From: Pseudomonas japonica
Lineage (GTDB): Bacteria > Pseudomonadota > Gammaproteobacteria > Pseudomonadales > Pseudomonadaceae
Reading direction: 5' to 3'
NCBI RefSeq assembly: GCF_900188455.1
Contig: NZ_FZOL01000015.1
Span: 110,036-174,035, forward strand
DNA length: 64,000 nucleotides
Positions 17,987 through 26,420 of the stretch are shown piece by piece; position 1 is the stretch's first letter; each line of letters begins with the position of its first letter. Under the pieces are notes generated by a model. That model was given only the letters and a program-made list of their open reading frames with translations, searched no databases and had not been told where the DNA came from. Position numbers and translations under genes: made by a program.

Positions 17987-19744
17987 ATGACCATGACCGA
18001 ACAGCTCAGCGCATTGAGTTCCATCCTGACTCAAGGCGGCTTGCACAGCCTGTTCCAGCCTATCGTCTGCCTTTCCGAACGGCGCATCCTCGGCTATGAA
18101 GCCCTGAGCCGCGGCCCGTCCAACAGCCCGCTGCATTCACCGATCAACCTGTTCGCCGTGGCCCGCCACGCCGGGCGCCTGACCGAACTGGAAATCGCCT
18201 GCCGGGAAAGCGCCTGTCGGCGGTTCAGTCAGCAGCAACTGGACGGCAAGCTGTTCCTCAACGTCTCGCCCGAGTCGCTGCTCGAACCGCAGTACCAGTC
18301 CGGACAGACCCTCAAGCTCCTGCAGCACCTCGGCATCCCGGCCAGCCAGGTGGTCATCGAGCTGACCGAGCAGACCCCCACCGACGACTTCCAGCTGCTC
18401 TACAACGCCCTGCACCACTACCGCGACATGGGCTTCTCGATTGCCCTGGACGACCTCGGCGCGGGCTACTCCAGCCTGCGCCTGTGGTCGGAGCTGCGCC
18501 CGGACTACGTGAAGATCGACCGCCACTTCATCGACGGCATCCACCTCGACGCGGTCAAGCGCGAGTTCGTCGGTTCCATCCTGCAGATCGCCAAGGCGTC
18601 CCGCGCCCAGGTGATCGCCGAGGGCATCGAGCTGACCGAGGAGCTGACGGTACTGACCGAGATGGGCGTGGACCTGGTACAGGGCTATCTGCTCTGCCGC
18701 CCGCAGGAACATCCACCACAAGACATCACGCACCTGCTGCCGGGCCCGGTCCTCACCAGCCTGCCGGTACTGGCCGACGAAGCGTCCGACCTCAGCGCCC
18801 TGCTCATCGAACAGCCGGCGGTCACTGGCGATACCGCCACGCCGTTGGTGCTGGAAGCCTTTCGCCGCCAGGCCAACCTCAACTCCCTGGCGGTGCTCGA
18901 CGAACAGGAGCGGCCGTGCGGCATCGTGCATCGCCATTCGCTCTCCGATGCCCTGCTCAAGCCGTTCGCCACCGACCTGTTCGCGCGCAAGCCGATCAGT
19001 CGGCTGATGAGCGACGACTTCCTCGCCGTCGAGCTGAGCCAGTCACTGCAGACTGTCAGCCGCCTGCTCACCAGCCGCGCGCGGCAGCGTATCGAAGAAG
19101 ATTTCATCATTACCCACCAGGGGCGTTATGTCGGCCTGGGTCGGGTGATCGATGTACTCAAACTGATCACCGAGCAGAAGATCCAGCAGGCGCGCTACGC
19201 CAACCCGCTGACCCTGCTGCCTGGCAACGTGCCGATCCAGCAGTGCCTGGCGCGCCTGCTGCAACAGCAGCGTCGGGCGGTGATCTGCTATGTCGACATC
19301 GACAGCTTCAAGCCCTTCAACGATATCTACGGTTATGCCCGTGGCGATGAAGTCTTGCTGTGCCTGGCGCAGTGCCTGAGCGAGCGGGTCGATCCGAGCC
19401 GCGACTTCGTCGGGCATATCGGCGGGGATGATTTCATGCTGGTGCTGGGTTCGCAGGATTGGCAGCAGCGCCTGGACGTGCTGCTGGAAGAGTTCCACAA
19501 ACAGTGTCGGCGCTTTTATCGCAGCGAGCATCTGGAGGCCGGCTGTTTCATCGCCCACAACCGCCTGGGGCAGCGCCAGGAGTTCCCGTTGCTGTCGCTG
19601 TCGATCGGGGTCGTGCAATTGCGCCCAGAGGCGTGTGCCCAGCTGGATGCGGGGCAACTGGCGGACCTGGCGTCGCAAGCCAAGCACCATGCCAAGGAAG
19701 TGGCCGGTGCCAGCGTGTACCTGATCGATACCGCGGCGGCCTGA
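17987..19744 (+). CDS. EAL-CBS-GGDDF cyclic-di-GMP protein
   Basis: 585 aa with an N-terminal EAL phosphodiesterase domain (EAL at residues 38-40; other catalytic-type motifs LFLNVSP, VIELTEQ, ALDDLGAG, VKIDR and VIAEGIE all kept), a CBS pair (about residues 270-390), and a C-terminal GGDEF-like domain whose A-site reads GGDDF (residues 479-483). The EAL domain looks active, hydrolysing c-di-GMP to pGpG. The cyclase site departs at the fourth position and may only bind nucleotide. The order matches, from memory, the PA3258-type protein. Confidence 0.9.
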   Translation: MTMTEQLSALSSILTQGGLHSLFQPIVCLSERRILGYEALSRGPSNSPLHSPINLFAVARHAGRLTELEIACRESACRRFSQQQLDGKLFLNVSPESLLEPQYQSGQTLKLLQHLGIPASQVVIELTEQTPTDDFQLLYNALHHYRDMGFSIALDDLGAGYSSLRLWSELRPDYVKIDRHFIDGIHLDAVKREFVGSILQIAKASRAQVIAEGIELTEELTVLTEMGVDLVQGYLLCRPQEHPPQDITHLLPGPVLTSLPVLADEASDLSALLIEQPAVTGDTATPLVLEAFRRQANLNSLAVLDEQERPCGIVHRHSLSDALLKPFATDLFARKPISRLMSDDFLAVELSQSLQTVSRLLTSRARQRIEEDFIITHQGRYVGLGRVIDVLKLITEQKIQQARYANPLTLLPGNVPIQQCLARLLQQQRRAVICYVDIDSFKPFNDIYGYARGDEVLLCLAQCLSERVDPSRDFVGHIGGDDFMLVLGSQDWQQRLDVLLEEFHKQCRRFYRSEHLEAGCFIAHNRLGQRQEFPLLSLSIGVVQLRPEACAQLDAGQLADLASQAKHHAKEVAGASVYLIDTAAA

Positions 19745-19785
19745 CGGCCTCATCGCCGAACCGCAGCGATGAAGCCTCAAGGCTG

Positions 19786-20154
19786 TCAATCCTCGTCGGG
19801 GTAGGAAAACTCGAACACCCGCACAACCTCCGAAGCATGCCAGGACGCCGCCGCCATGCCATCCGACGGCCCGGAAAAGCGCCCCAGGCGCTCGACGCAC
19901 TCGAAGAATCCGGTGCGCGGCAAGCGACTCGCGCCCTGGCTGATCACCAGCGAGCTACGCAATGGCTGCTCGGCGCGGGCATCGAGCAGCGCCAGGTACT
20001 CCAGGGCGGCGGTCAGGGTCTGCATCGCCGGGCTGGGCAACTGCAGGCGCTCCAGCAGTGCACGGTAGGTCAGCAGGTGGCGTTGCCGGCGGGCGACATC
20101 CAGCTCGCCGAGCAGCCCTTCCCAATGCTGACGGCTGATCCGTACGGCGCTCAT
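19786..20154 (-). CDS. Conserved protein of unknown function, partner of XRE gene
   Basis: 122-aa soluble protein with helical N-terminal half (WEGLLGELDVARRQRHLLTYRALLERLQLPSPAMQTL) and a second half containing VISQGASRLPRTGFFE. The block 'LPSPAM...SR/Q...LP..GFF' looks like a conserved family I have seen but cannot name. Its start overlaps the stop of the upstream XRE gene by 4 bases (ATGA), so the two are coupled. The arrangement resembles a toxin-antitoxin or regulator-effector pair. No toxin motif is recognised. Confidence 0.75.
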   Translation of the reverse strand: MSAVRISRQHWEGLLGELDVARRQRHLLTYRALLERLQLPSPAMQTLTAALEYLALLDARAEQPLRSSLVISQGASRLPRTGFFECVERLGRFSGPSDGMAAASWHASEVVRVFEFSYPDED

Positions 20155-20495
20155 GACGCATCGCTCCAGCCCGGCAGCCCCAGCTCCCAGGCCAGGCTGC
20201 GACGAATCGCCGAGTCGGGCTCGCGCTCACCACTTTCGATCATCGCCAGATAGACCGGGCTGATCCCGACCTTGCGCGCCAGCTGCTCGGCCGCCAGGCC
20301 CTTGGCCTGACGCAACGCGGCCAGCTCGCTGAAGGCTGGCGCGCTGGCCGTGGTGGAGGACGCTGAAGTGCTGCTGTCTACGCTGGCGGCAACCGCCTCC
20401 GGTTGGCCCGCCGCCTTGAGTAACGCCTGATATTGATCCCAGGGAACAACCGCGTACTCGGGTTGACCATCTCGGCTGATAACCTGAATAGCCAT
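20151..20495 (-). CDS. XRE-family DNA-binding protein with Phd-like N-terminus
   Basis: 114 aa: an N-terminal segment like the antitoxin opening of Phd/YefM or HigA relatives (MAIQVISRDGQPEYAVVPWD), a Ser/Thr/Ala-rich linker (about residues 38-53), and a C-terminal helix-turn-helix (about 57-105, LAALRQAKGLAAEQLARKVG). A perfect palindrome at 20534-20550 lies upstream and is a likely operator. It is translationally coupled to the 122-aa gene. Confidence 0.82.
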   Translation of the reverse strand: MAIQVISRDGQPEYAVVPWDQYQALLKAAGQPEAVAASVDSSTSASSTTASAPAFSELAALRQAKGLAAEQLARKVGISPVYLAMIESGEREPDSAIRRSLAWELGLPGWSDAS

Positions 20496-20533
20496 TACAA
20501 CCCCCTTGTCGGACTTCTCGCATGTAATCTGTA

Positions 20534-20550
20534 GGCATAATCGTTATGCC
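20534..20550. promoter_or_regulatory. Palindromic candidate operator of the XRE gene
   Basis: GGCATAATCGTTATGCC has perfect 7-base arms around TCG, located 39 bases before the XRE start codon in an AT-rich stretch. An autoregulatory site is the natural reading. Confidence 0.5.
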
Positions 20551-20595
20551 AATAATATTACCAGCCAACAGGGGAATTGCAGCACGCCGCACGCG

Positions 20596-21036
20596 TCAGC
20601 CGCGATTTTGCTCCAGACGCAGGGCTTCGGGGGTATCCGGCAGACGCTCCACCACCCGCAGTTTTTCCGGCGACTGACGCTGGCGCCAGGCGCGAAACGC
20701 CTCCAGTTCGTCGCTGACGGTCTTCAGTACCCAGCCGAGCACGGCGATGTCATCCAGCAGGCCGACGCCCAGCAGCCAGTCCGGAATCGCGTCCAGCGGG
20801 CTGACGAAGTACAGCAGGCCGGCAACGATGGTCACCAGTGCCTTGGGGCTGATCGCCCGGTACTCGCCGCGCCACCAGGCCACGCACAGGGCCTGCAGCA
20901 GACGCACGTCCTCCTTCAGTTGACCCAGCCGCGGGCCCTTGCGCGCCACGGCGAACAGCAGCGCCGGCAGCCGACCACGGCTGAGCAGACGTTCGGCGAG
21001 AGGCAGGAAGCGAGCGAAATTCCACGGTGCTTTCAT
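20596..21036 (-). CDS. YkvA-family (DUF1232) membrane protein
   Basis: 146-aa protein with the DUF1232 core LLYFVSPLDAIPDWLLGVGLLDDIAVL (about residues 80-106), including the P-DxIPD signature. The core gives one or two membrane-associated helices. Function is unknown in the family. The start MKAPWNFARF is set by GGAGG a few bases upstream. Twelve earlier in-frame residues overlap the DnaA-box palindrome and are excluded. Confidence 0.85.
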   Translation of the reverse strand: MKAPWNFARFLPLAERLLSRGRLPALLFAVARKGPRLGQLKEDVRLLQALCVAWWRGEYRAISPKALVTIVAGLLYFVSPLDAIPDWLLGVGLLDDIAVLGWVLKTVSDELEAFRAWRQRQSPEKLRVVERLPDTPEALRLEQNRG

Positions 21037-21060
21037 GAGACCTCCATCAGCGGTGCCAGG

Positions 21061-21091
21061 AAGGTTATCCACATTAATTGTGGATAACCTT
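21061..21091. promoter_or_regulatory. Twin inverted DnaA boxes upstream of ykvA-like gene
   Basis: Inverted 13-base arms AAGGTTATCCACA and TGTGGATAACCTT are separated by 5 bases. Each holds a perfect DnaA box (TTATCCACA). The centre lies about 40 bases before the DUF1232 start, in the promoter/leader region. It is either a DnaA-controlled promoter or a DnaA-binding locus. Confidence 0.6.
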
Positions 21092-21236
21092 GTGAACAGA
21101 GCCTGGTTTCGGGCCCGGGGCTCCCGGCGGGCAAGGGCCGGGGTCGAATCGGGCGTTTTTTACACACTTGTTTCATTACGCAATCGTCTAGCGCAAGGAT
21201 CCGTGAACACTGTCACACAGCATCGCGCCCTGCCGC

Positions 21237-21269
21237 AAAAACGACAACGCCCCGTGGCTACGGGGCGTT
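21237..21269 (-). terminator. Rho-independent terminator after FKBP gene
   Basis: Stem AACGCCCCG/CGGGGCGTT with a 6-base loop; on the minus strand it is followed by GTCG and then TTTTT. It lies 20 bases past the FKBP stop. Confidence 0.75.
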
Positions 21270-21289
21270 GGACAACAGCGACAGCCAGA

Positions 21290-22054
21290 TTACTTGGCCG
21301 GAGCTGCTTCCTTGGCCGGAGCGGCTTCTGGGGCGGCATCCAGCTCAGGTACTTCGAGCTTGGACACGTCCTTGATACCCAGCAGTTCCAGGTCGAAGAC
21401 CAGAACGGAGTTGGCCGGGATCATCGGGCTCGGGCTCTGTGCGCCGTAGGCCAGGTCGGCCGGGATGAACAGCTTGACCTTCTCGCCGACGTGCATCAGC
21501 TGCAGGCCTTCGACCCAGCCCGGAATCACGCCGCTGACCGGCAGATCGATCGGCGCACCGCGCTCGACGGAGCTGTCGAAGACCTTGCCATCGATCAGCT
21601 TGCCTTCGTAGTGAACGGTGACCACATCGGTCGGCTTGGGCTGAACACCCTCGGCCTTCTTCACGACTTCGTACTGCAGGCCGGAAGCGGTGGTGACCAC
21701 ACCAGGCTTCTTGCCGTTTTCTTCAAGGAATTTCTTGCCGGCCGCGGCGGACTCTTCGCTCAGCTTGGTCAGGCGCTCTTCAGCGCGCTTCTGCAGCGAG
21801 GCGAAGGCTTCGATCAGCTCCTCGTCCTTGATGCGCTGTTCCTTCTTGCCGATGGCGTCTTCGATGCCCTGGGCGACAGCCTTGGAATCGAGATCGTCCA
21901 TGCCTTCCTGAGCCAGGCTCTTGCCCATGTTCAGGCCGATACCGTAGGAGGCTTTCTGTGCCGGGGTTTTCAGCTCGACGCTGGTCTGCGAATCGCAACC
22001 CGCCAGGACCAGGCTAACCAGGGCAACCGCAGCCGCCAACCGATGCTGTTTCAT
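21290..22054 (-). CDS. FKBP-type peptidyl-prolyl isomerase, lipoprotein (FkpA/Mip-like)
   Basis: 254-aa periplasm-facing cis-trans prolyl isomerase. Lipobox LVLAGC gives a lipidated Cys after the signal peptide beginning MKQHRLAAAV. An N-terminal helical dimerisation domain (about residues 30-125) precedes the FKBP domain (VTVHYEGKLIDGKVFDSS, GVIPGWVEGLQLM, FDLELLGI). The tail is a low-complexity APEAAPAKEAAPAK repeat. AAGGAA precedes the start. Twenty-eight earlier in-frame residues are not homologous. Confidence 0.92.
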   Translation of the reverse strand: MKQHRLAAAVALVSLVLAGCDSQTSVELKTPAQKASYGIGLNMGKSLAQEGMDDLDSKAVAQGIEDAIGKKEQRIKDEELIEAFASLQKRAEERLTKLSEESAAAGKKFLEENGKKPGVVTTASGLQYEVVKKAEGVQPKPTDVVTVHYEGKLIDGKVFDSSVERGAPIDLPVSGVIPGWVEGLQLMHVGEKVKLFIPADLAYGAQSPSPMIPANSVLVFDLELLGIKDVSKLEVPELDAAPEAAPAKEAAPAK

Positions 22055-22230
22055 GCTATTTCCTTGTTCATCCGCCAAAGGGGCAATCGAATAAAGCCGC
22101 GAGAATATCAGGCGGCCACGACCAATGGCTACCGGCAATAAGAACGAGAAAAGTCCCGGAAGTTCAGCAATATGAACAGTTCTTCATGCGCACTTACGGC
22201 ACAGGGCCAGTATGGACGTCGCAACCGCGT

Positions 22231-23163
22231 TCAAGGGTAGTCGCCATCGCGGTATTGCGCCGCAACTTCACGCAACACTTCGCATAGCCACTGGGCCGGC
22301 AACGGTGACGGCAAGGCGGCGTTGCTGCAGATGCCGACAGAACCGCCCGGCTCCCTGACCCCCAGGTCCAGCTCGTGCAGCTCGCCGCGATCGAGGTCGA
22401 CCCGCACCGCATCGCGCGGCGCCACCCAGACCGCGTCGCTGCCCTGCACATAGCGCCGGCTGAGGGCCGGCGACAGGGTTTCCAGACGCTGTCGCGGCTG
22501 TTCGATGGCGCACTGCACGAACAGGCTGTCGGCATGCTTGCGGATGGTGGTCCCGGCCAGGGGCAGGACCAGCGGGTAATCGGCAAGCCGCGCACGCTCC
22601 AGGGGCAGGCTCCGCAGCAGGGGATGGCCCGGCCGCACCACCAGCGACATCGACTCGCTGTACAGGTGTTCGAACAGCAGGCCCTGGATCTGCGGACTGT
22701 CGGTCATGCGCCCGATCACCAGGTCCAGTTCACCGACATGCAACTGCGCCAGCAGATGGGCACTGGGCCCGGTGGCGACGCTGACCACCAGCGCCGCGTG
22801 GCGCTGATGCAGGCGGCGGATGACTTCCGGCATCAGCAGGCTTTCCACGGTCGACAGCACGCCGACGCGCACCTGCGGCGGCGCATGCTCCTCCCCGCGC
22901 AGGGTGCTCACACCTTCGCGCAGGGCCTGCACGCAGGGGCCGGCGTAGCGCATGAAGCGCACCCCGGCGGGCGTCAGCTCGACACCCTGCTTGCCGCGCT
23001 CGAACAGACGGGTCTGCAGCAGGTCCTCGAGCTCCTTGAGGGTCTTGGAGATCGCCGGCTGGCTGATCGCCACGGCATCCGCGGCCTTGGCGAAACTGCC
23101 TTGGCGGGCGATTTCGAGAAAGCACAGCAGGTGGCGGAATTTGATGCGGGTGTCGAGGTTCAT
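22231..23163 (-). CDS. LysR-family regulator, PcaQ/GbpR-like
   Basis: 310-aa regulator with N-terminal winged helix (RIKFRHLLCFLEIARQGSFAKAADAVAISQPAISKTLKELE, about residues 5-45) and a C-terminal ligand-binding domain. The opening MNLDTRIKFRHL is characteristic of PcaQ-type regulators of protocatechuate catabolism and their GbpR relatives. No pca genes are in the window, so the target is unknown. It faces the nir genes' 3' end across a REP doublet and runs on the same strand. Confidence 0.85.
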   Translation of the reverse strand: MNLDTRIKFRHLLCFLEIARQGSFAKAADAVAISQPAISKTLKELEDLLQTRLFERGKQGVELTPAGVRFMRYAGPCVQALREGVSTLRGEEHAPPQVRVGVLSTVESLLMPEVIRRLHQRHAALVVSVATGPSAHLLAQLHVGELDLVIGRMTDSPQIQGLLFEHLYSESMSLVVRPGHPLLRSLPLERARLADYPLVLPLAGTTIRKHADSLFVQCAIEQPRQRLETLSPALSRRYVQGSDAVWVAPRDAVRVDLDRGELHELDLGVREPGGSVGICSNAALPSPLPAQWLCEVLREVAAQYRDGDYP

Positions 23164-23185
23164 GGGGGGGAAGTTTATCCGTATT

Positions 23186-23275
23186 GGGGCCGCTTTGCGG
23201 CCCTTCGCGAGCAAGCTCGCTCCCACAGGCGGTTGTGGGAGCGAGCTTGCTCGCGAAGGGCTGCAAAGCAGCCCC
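23186..23275. repeat. REP doublet between nirD and LysR genes
   Basis: 27-base inverted arms (23201-23227 and 23234-23260), flanked by GGGGCCGCTTTGCGG and a near complement. Same core (CGAGCAAGCTCGCTCCCA) as the repeat at 10306-10378. Confidence 0.85.
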
Positions 23276-23282
23276 AAAAGAA

Positions 23283-23642
23283 CTACCCGCCGATCTCGAC
23301 CCGCCCCTCATGCAAGCGCACCGGCCAGACCCGCAACGCCTGCCCCTCGTCCTCCAGGCAGCGCCCGTCGCGCAGGCGGAAATGCTGCTTGTACAACGGC
23401 GCGGCGACCACCAGCTCACCCTGCAGGCTGCCGATCAGGCCGCGGCCGATCACATTGGCGCCCGAGCGCGGGTCATGGTTGTCCACGGCATACAACTCGG
23501 TCTCCGCCCCCGGCACATGGAACAGCGCGACCTGCGCGCCGTCATGCCAGACCACCACACCGGATTGCGCCACCAGATCGGCTTCGGCACACACCGGCGT
23601 CCACGCCAGGGACGATTTCACAGCAGCATTCGACAGGTTCAT
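23283..23642 (-). CDS. nirD: Nitrite reductase (NAD(P)H) small subunit NirD
   Basis: 119-aa Rieske-like small subunit of assimilatory nitrite reductase, working with NirB to reduce nitrite to ammonium with NAD(P)H. The fold blocks VVWHDGAQVALFHVP and YAVDNHDPRSGANVIGRG are present. The Rieske Cys/His ligands are absent, as is normal for NirD. Its ATG overlaps the nirB TGA (ATGA). Confidence 0.94.
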   Translation of the reverse strand: MNLSNAAVKSSLAWTPVCAEADLVAQSGVVVWHDGAQVALFHVPGAETELYAVDNHDPRSGANVIGRGLIGSLQGELVVAAPLYKQHFRLRDGRCLEDEGQALRVWPVRLHEGRVEIGG

Positions 23643-26200
23643 CAGAGCACCTCCTCGGTGGTCGGGATCAAATGGAGTTCCGCCGCCGCGATCGGTCGGC
23701 GCTGGCCGCGCTCGCGGACGAAATGCACGCCCGGATCGGTCCGCTGGTCGTTGACGAAGGTACGGAAGCGCTTGAGCTTTTCCGGATCCTTGAGGGCGTT
23801 GGCCCATTCGCATTCATAGCGCTCGACCACATGCTGCATCTGCGCCTCCAGCTCGGCGCCAAGGCCCAGGCTGTCATCGATGATCACCTGCTTGAGGTAG
23901 TCCAGCCCGCCTTCCAGGCTTTCACGCCATACCGAGGTGCGCTGGAGCTTGTCGGCGGTGCGGATGTAGAACATCAGCACGCGGTCGATCAGGCGCACCA
24001 GGGTGGCGTCGTCGAGGTCGGTGGCGAACAGTTCGGCATGGCGCGGGCGCATGCCGCCGTTGCCGCAGATGTAGAGGTTCCAGCCCTTCTCGGTGGCGAT
24101 CACGCCGATATCCTTGCTCTGCGCCTCGGCGCATTCGCGGGTGCAGCCCGACACGGCGAACTTGAGCTTGTGCGGCGAGCGCAGGCCCTTGTAGCGATCT
24201 TCCAGGAGCAGGGCCATCTTCACGCTGTCCTGTACGCCATAGCGGCACCAGGTGCTGCCGACACAGGACTTCACCGTGCGCGTCGACTTGCCGTAGGCGT
24301 GCCCGGTCTCGAAGCCGGCGGCGATCAGTTCCTCCCAGATCAGCGGCAGCTCGTGCAACTGCGCGCCGAACAGGTCGATGCGCTGGCCGCCGGTGATCTT
24401 GGTGTAGAGGTCGTATTTCTTCGCCACCTCGCCGATCACGATGAGCTTGTCCGGAGTGATCTCGCCGCCGGGAATCCGTGGCACCACCGAGTAGGTGCCG
24501 TTCTTCTGCATGTTGGCCATGAAGGTGTCGTTGGTGTCCTGCAGCGGCACCAGGGACGGGTCCATGATCGGCTGGTTCCAGCACGAGGCGAGGATCGAGC
24601 CGACAGTGGGCTTGCAGATGGCGCAGCCGATATGACCCTTGCCGTGCTTGGCCAGCAGTTCGTCGAAATCACGGATGCCCTCGACCCGCACCAGCGCGTA
24701 GAGCTCCTGGCGGGTGTAGGCGAAGTGCTCGCACAGGCTCTTGTCGACGCTGACGCCGCGGGCGGTCAGTTCGTGCTCGAAGACCTGCTTGAGCAAGGCC
24801 GCGCAACCGCCGCAACCGGTCGCCGCCTTGGTGCAGCTCTTCACCGCGGCAAGATCGCCACAACCGCTGTCGATGGCGGCGCACACCGCGCCCTTGCTGA
24901 CGTTGTGGCAGGAGCAGATGGTCGCGCTGTCTGGCAGGGCATCGGCGCCCAGGGCCGGCGCGCCGCCGCCTTGCGGGAGGATCAGCGCGGCCGGATCGGC
25001 GGGCACGGCGATGCCGTTCTGCACGTACTGCAACAGGGTGTCGTAATAGCTGTTGTCGCCCACCAGCACCGCGCCGATCACCCGCTTGCCGCTGGCATCC
25101 AGGACCAGGCGGCGGTAGCTGCTGCCAGCCTCGTCGATGAAGCGATAGCTGCGCGCGCCCGGCGTGGCGCCGTGGGCATCGCCGATCGAGCCGACATCGA
25201 CGCCGAGCAGCTTGAGCTTGGTCGACATGTCCGCCCCGGCGAAGGCCTCGGCCGGCTGTCCGGCCAGCGCCGTGGCGAGGTTGCGCGCCATGCCGTAACC
25301 CGGCGCGACCAGGCCGAACACACTGCCATTCCACGAGGCGCATTCGCCGATGGCATAGATGCGCGGGTCGCTGCTGCGGCACTCGCCATCAATCACCACG
25401 CCGCCGCGGGCCGCCACTTCCAGGCCGCTGGCGCGGGCCAGGGCGTCCTGCGGACGGATACCGGCGGAGAACACGATCAGGTCGGTTTCGAGGAATTCGC
25501 CCCCGTCGAAATTCATCCGGTAGCGGTAGTCCTCGCCAGCGACGATGGCCTGGGTCGCCCGCGCCAGATGCACGCCGACCCCAAGTGCCTCGATCCGCGC
25601 GCGCAACGCCGCGCCGCCCTCGCCGTCCAGTTGCACCGGCATCAGGCGCGGCGCGAATTCCACCACATGGGCTTCCAGCCCCAGGGACTTCAGGGCATTG
25701 GCCGCCTCCAGGCCGAGCAGACCGCCACCCACCACCACACCACGGCGGGCATTGGCCGCCGCGGCACGGATCGCGTCGAGATCGTCGAGGGTGCGGTAGA
25801 CCAGGCGCGCCGCGCCTTCGGAGCCCTGAATCGGCGGCACGAAGGGGTAGGAACCGGTGGCCAGGATCAGCCGATCGTACGGGTAGCGCCCCTGCGTGGT
25901 GACCACTTCGCGGCGCTCGCGATCCAGCTCCAGCACCGCTTCGCCGAGATGCACGGCGATGCCGTGTTCGCCATACAGCCCCGCCTCGCCCAGCGCCAGC
26001 GCTTCGGCATCGCTGCCACTGAAGTACTCGGACAGATGCACGCGGTCGTAGGCGCGCTGGCGTTCCTCGCCGAACACCCGCACCTCGAAACGGGCCAGGG
26101 CACCGCGCTCGATCAGTTGCTCGACGCAGTGATGGCCGACCATGCCGTTGCCGACGATTACCAGCTTTTCTCGTTGCTCGATGGACGCGATGGCGTTCAT
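23642..26200 (-). CDS. nirB: Nitrite reductase (NAD(P)H) large subunit NirB
   Basis: 852-aa siroheme/Fe-S/FAD enzyme. The N-terminal pyridine nucleotide-disulfide reductase part has LVIVGNGMVGHH and VVVGGGLLGLEAANAL. A BFD-like [2Fe-2S] domain (about residues 425-475) has CSCHN and CGGC. The C-terminal nitrite/sulfite reductase domain has the siroheme/[4Fe-4S] cysteines in CVGSTWCRYG (about 640) and SGCTRECAEAQSKD (about 680). The start MNAIASIEQ is chosen; 86 upstream in-frame residues are read through the leader attenuator and are not coding. Confidence 0.96.
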   Translation of the reverse strand: MNAIASIEQREKLVIVGNGMVGHHCVEQLIERGALARFEVRVFGEERQRAYDRVHLSEYFSGSDAEALALGEAGLYGEHGIAVHLGEAVLELDRERREVVTTQGRYPYDRLILATGSYPFVPPIQGSEGAARLVYRTLDDLDAIRAAAANARRGVVVGGGLLGLEAANALKSLGLEAHVVEFAPRLMPVQLDGEGGAALRARIEALGVGVHLARATQAIVAGEDYRYRMNFDGGEFLETDLIVFSAGIRPQDALARASGLEVAARGGVVIDGECRSSDPRIYAIGECASWNGSVFGLVAPGYGMARNLATALAGQPAEAFAGADMSTKLKLLGVDVGSIGDAHGATPGARSYRFIDEAGSSYRRLVLDASGKRVIGAVLVGDNSYYDTLLQYVQNGIAVPADPAALILPQGGGAPALGADALPDSATICSCHNVSKGAVCAAIDSGCGDLAAVKSCTKAATGCGGCAALLKQVFEHELTARGVSVDKSLCEHFAYTRQELYALVRVEGIRDFDELLAKHGKGHIGCAICKPTVGSILASCWNQPIMDPSLVPLQDTNDTFMANMQKNGTYSVVPRIPGGEITPDKLIVIGEVAKKYDLYTKITGGQRIDLFGAQLHELPLIWEELIAAGFETGHAYGKSTRTVKSCVGSTWCRYGVQDSVKMALLLEDRYKGLRSPHKLKFAVSGCTRECAEAQSKDIGVIATEKGWNLYICGNGGMRPRHAELFATDLDDATLVRLIDRVLMFYIRTADKLQRTSVWRESLEGGLDYLKQVIIDDSLGLGAELEAQMQHVVERYECEWANALKDPEKLKRFRTFVNDQRTDPGVHFVRERGQRRPIAAAELHLIPTTEEVL

Positions 26201-26242
26201 GCCTGGTTCCTCACGGTGCGGGGCGTACCCCGGAAAAAACGC

Positions 26243-26277
26243 AAAAAAAAGCGCCTGGAGCCGAAGCTCCAGGCGCC
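26243..26277 (-). terminator. Attenuator terminator in the nirB leader
   Basis: On the minus strand, a long GC stem (GGCGCCTGGAGC/GCTCCAGGCGC, TTCG loop) is followed by eight T residues, 42 bases before the nirB start. Its 5' arm overlaps the 3' arm of the upstream ANTAR hairpin, so the two structures exclude each other. Confidence 0.93.
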
Positions 26278-26329
26278 TTTGCCTGGTCTTGATCGTTATG
26301 GTCCGTAACGGTGATCGACGTTGACCACC
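26269..26329 (-). promoter_or_regulatory. Two-hairpin ANTAR (NasT-type) antitermination element, nirB leader
   Basis: Minus-strand RNA. Hairpin 1 (26310-26329) is GGTGGTC/GATCACC with hexaloop AACGUC. Hairpin 2 (26269-26286) is CCAGGC/GCCUGG with hexaloop AAAGGC. Both loops have A at position 1 and G at position 4, the known mark of ANTAR-protein targets. Hairpin 2 shares GCCUGG with the terminator stem. NasT-type control of nirBD by antitermination is known in P. aeruginosa, recalled from the literature. Confidence 0.82.
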
Positions 26330-26350
26330 CGGGACGTTGTGCAGAGGTAA

Positions 26351-26368
26351 AAGCAGGTAGTGTGCCAA
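26351..26368 (-). promoter_or_regulatory. Sigma-54 promoter of nirB
   Basis: Minus strand TTGGCACACTACCTGCTT has GG and GC spaced by 10 bases, as required for -24/-12 elements. It lies just upstream of the ANTAR leader. Confidence 0.62.
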
Positions 26369-26420
26369 GTGCCGGATTGGCCTGAAATCAAGGGTTCCAG
26401 AGGCTCCCGGCGGGTTTGCT

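Noticed and set aside
21061..21091. Twin DnaA boxes as a replication origin
   Set aside because: No dnaA/dnaN/gyrB genes, no AT-rich unwinding region and no cluster of further boxes.
22952..26308. Very long open frame (1118 codons) on the plus strand
   Set aside because: It lies opposite nirB; the product is low-complexity Ala/Gly/His/Gln-rich text typical of the antisense frame of a GC-rich gene.
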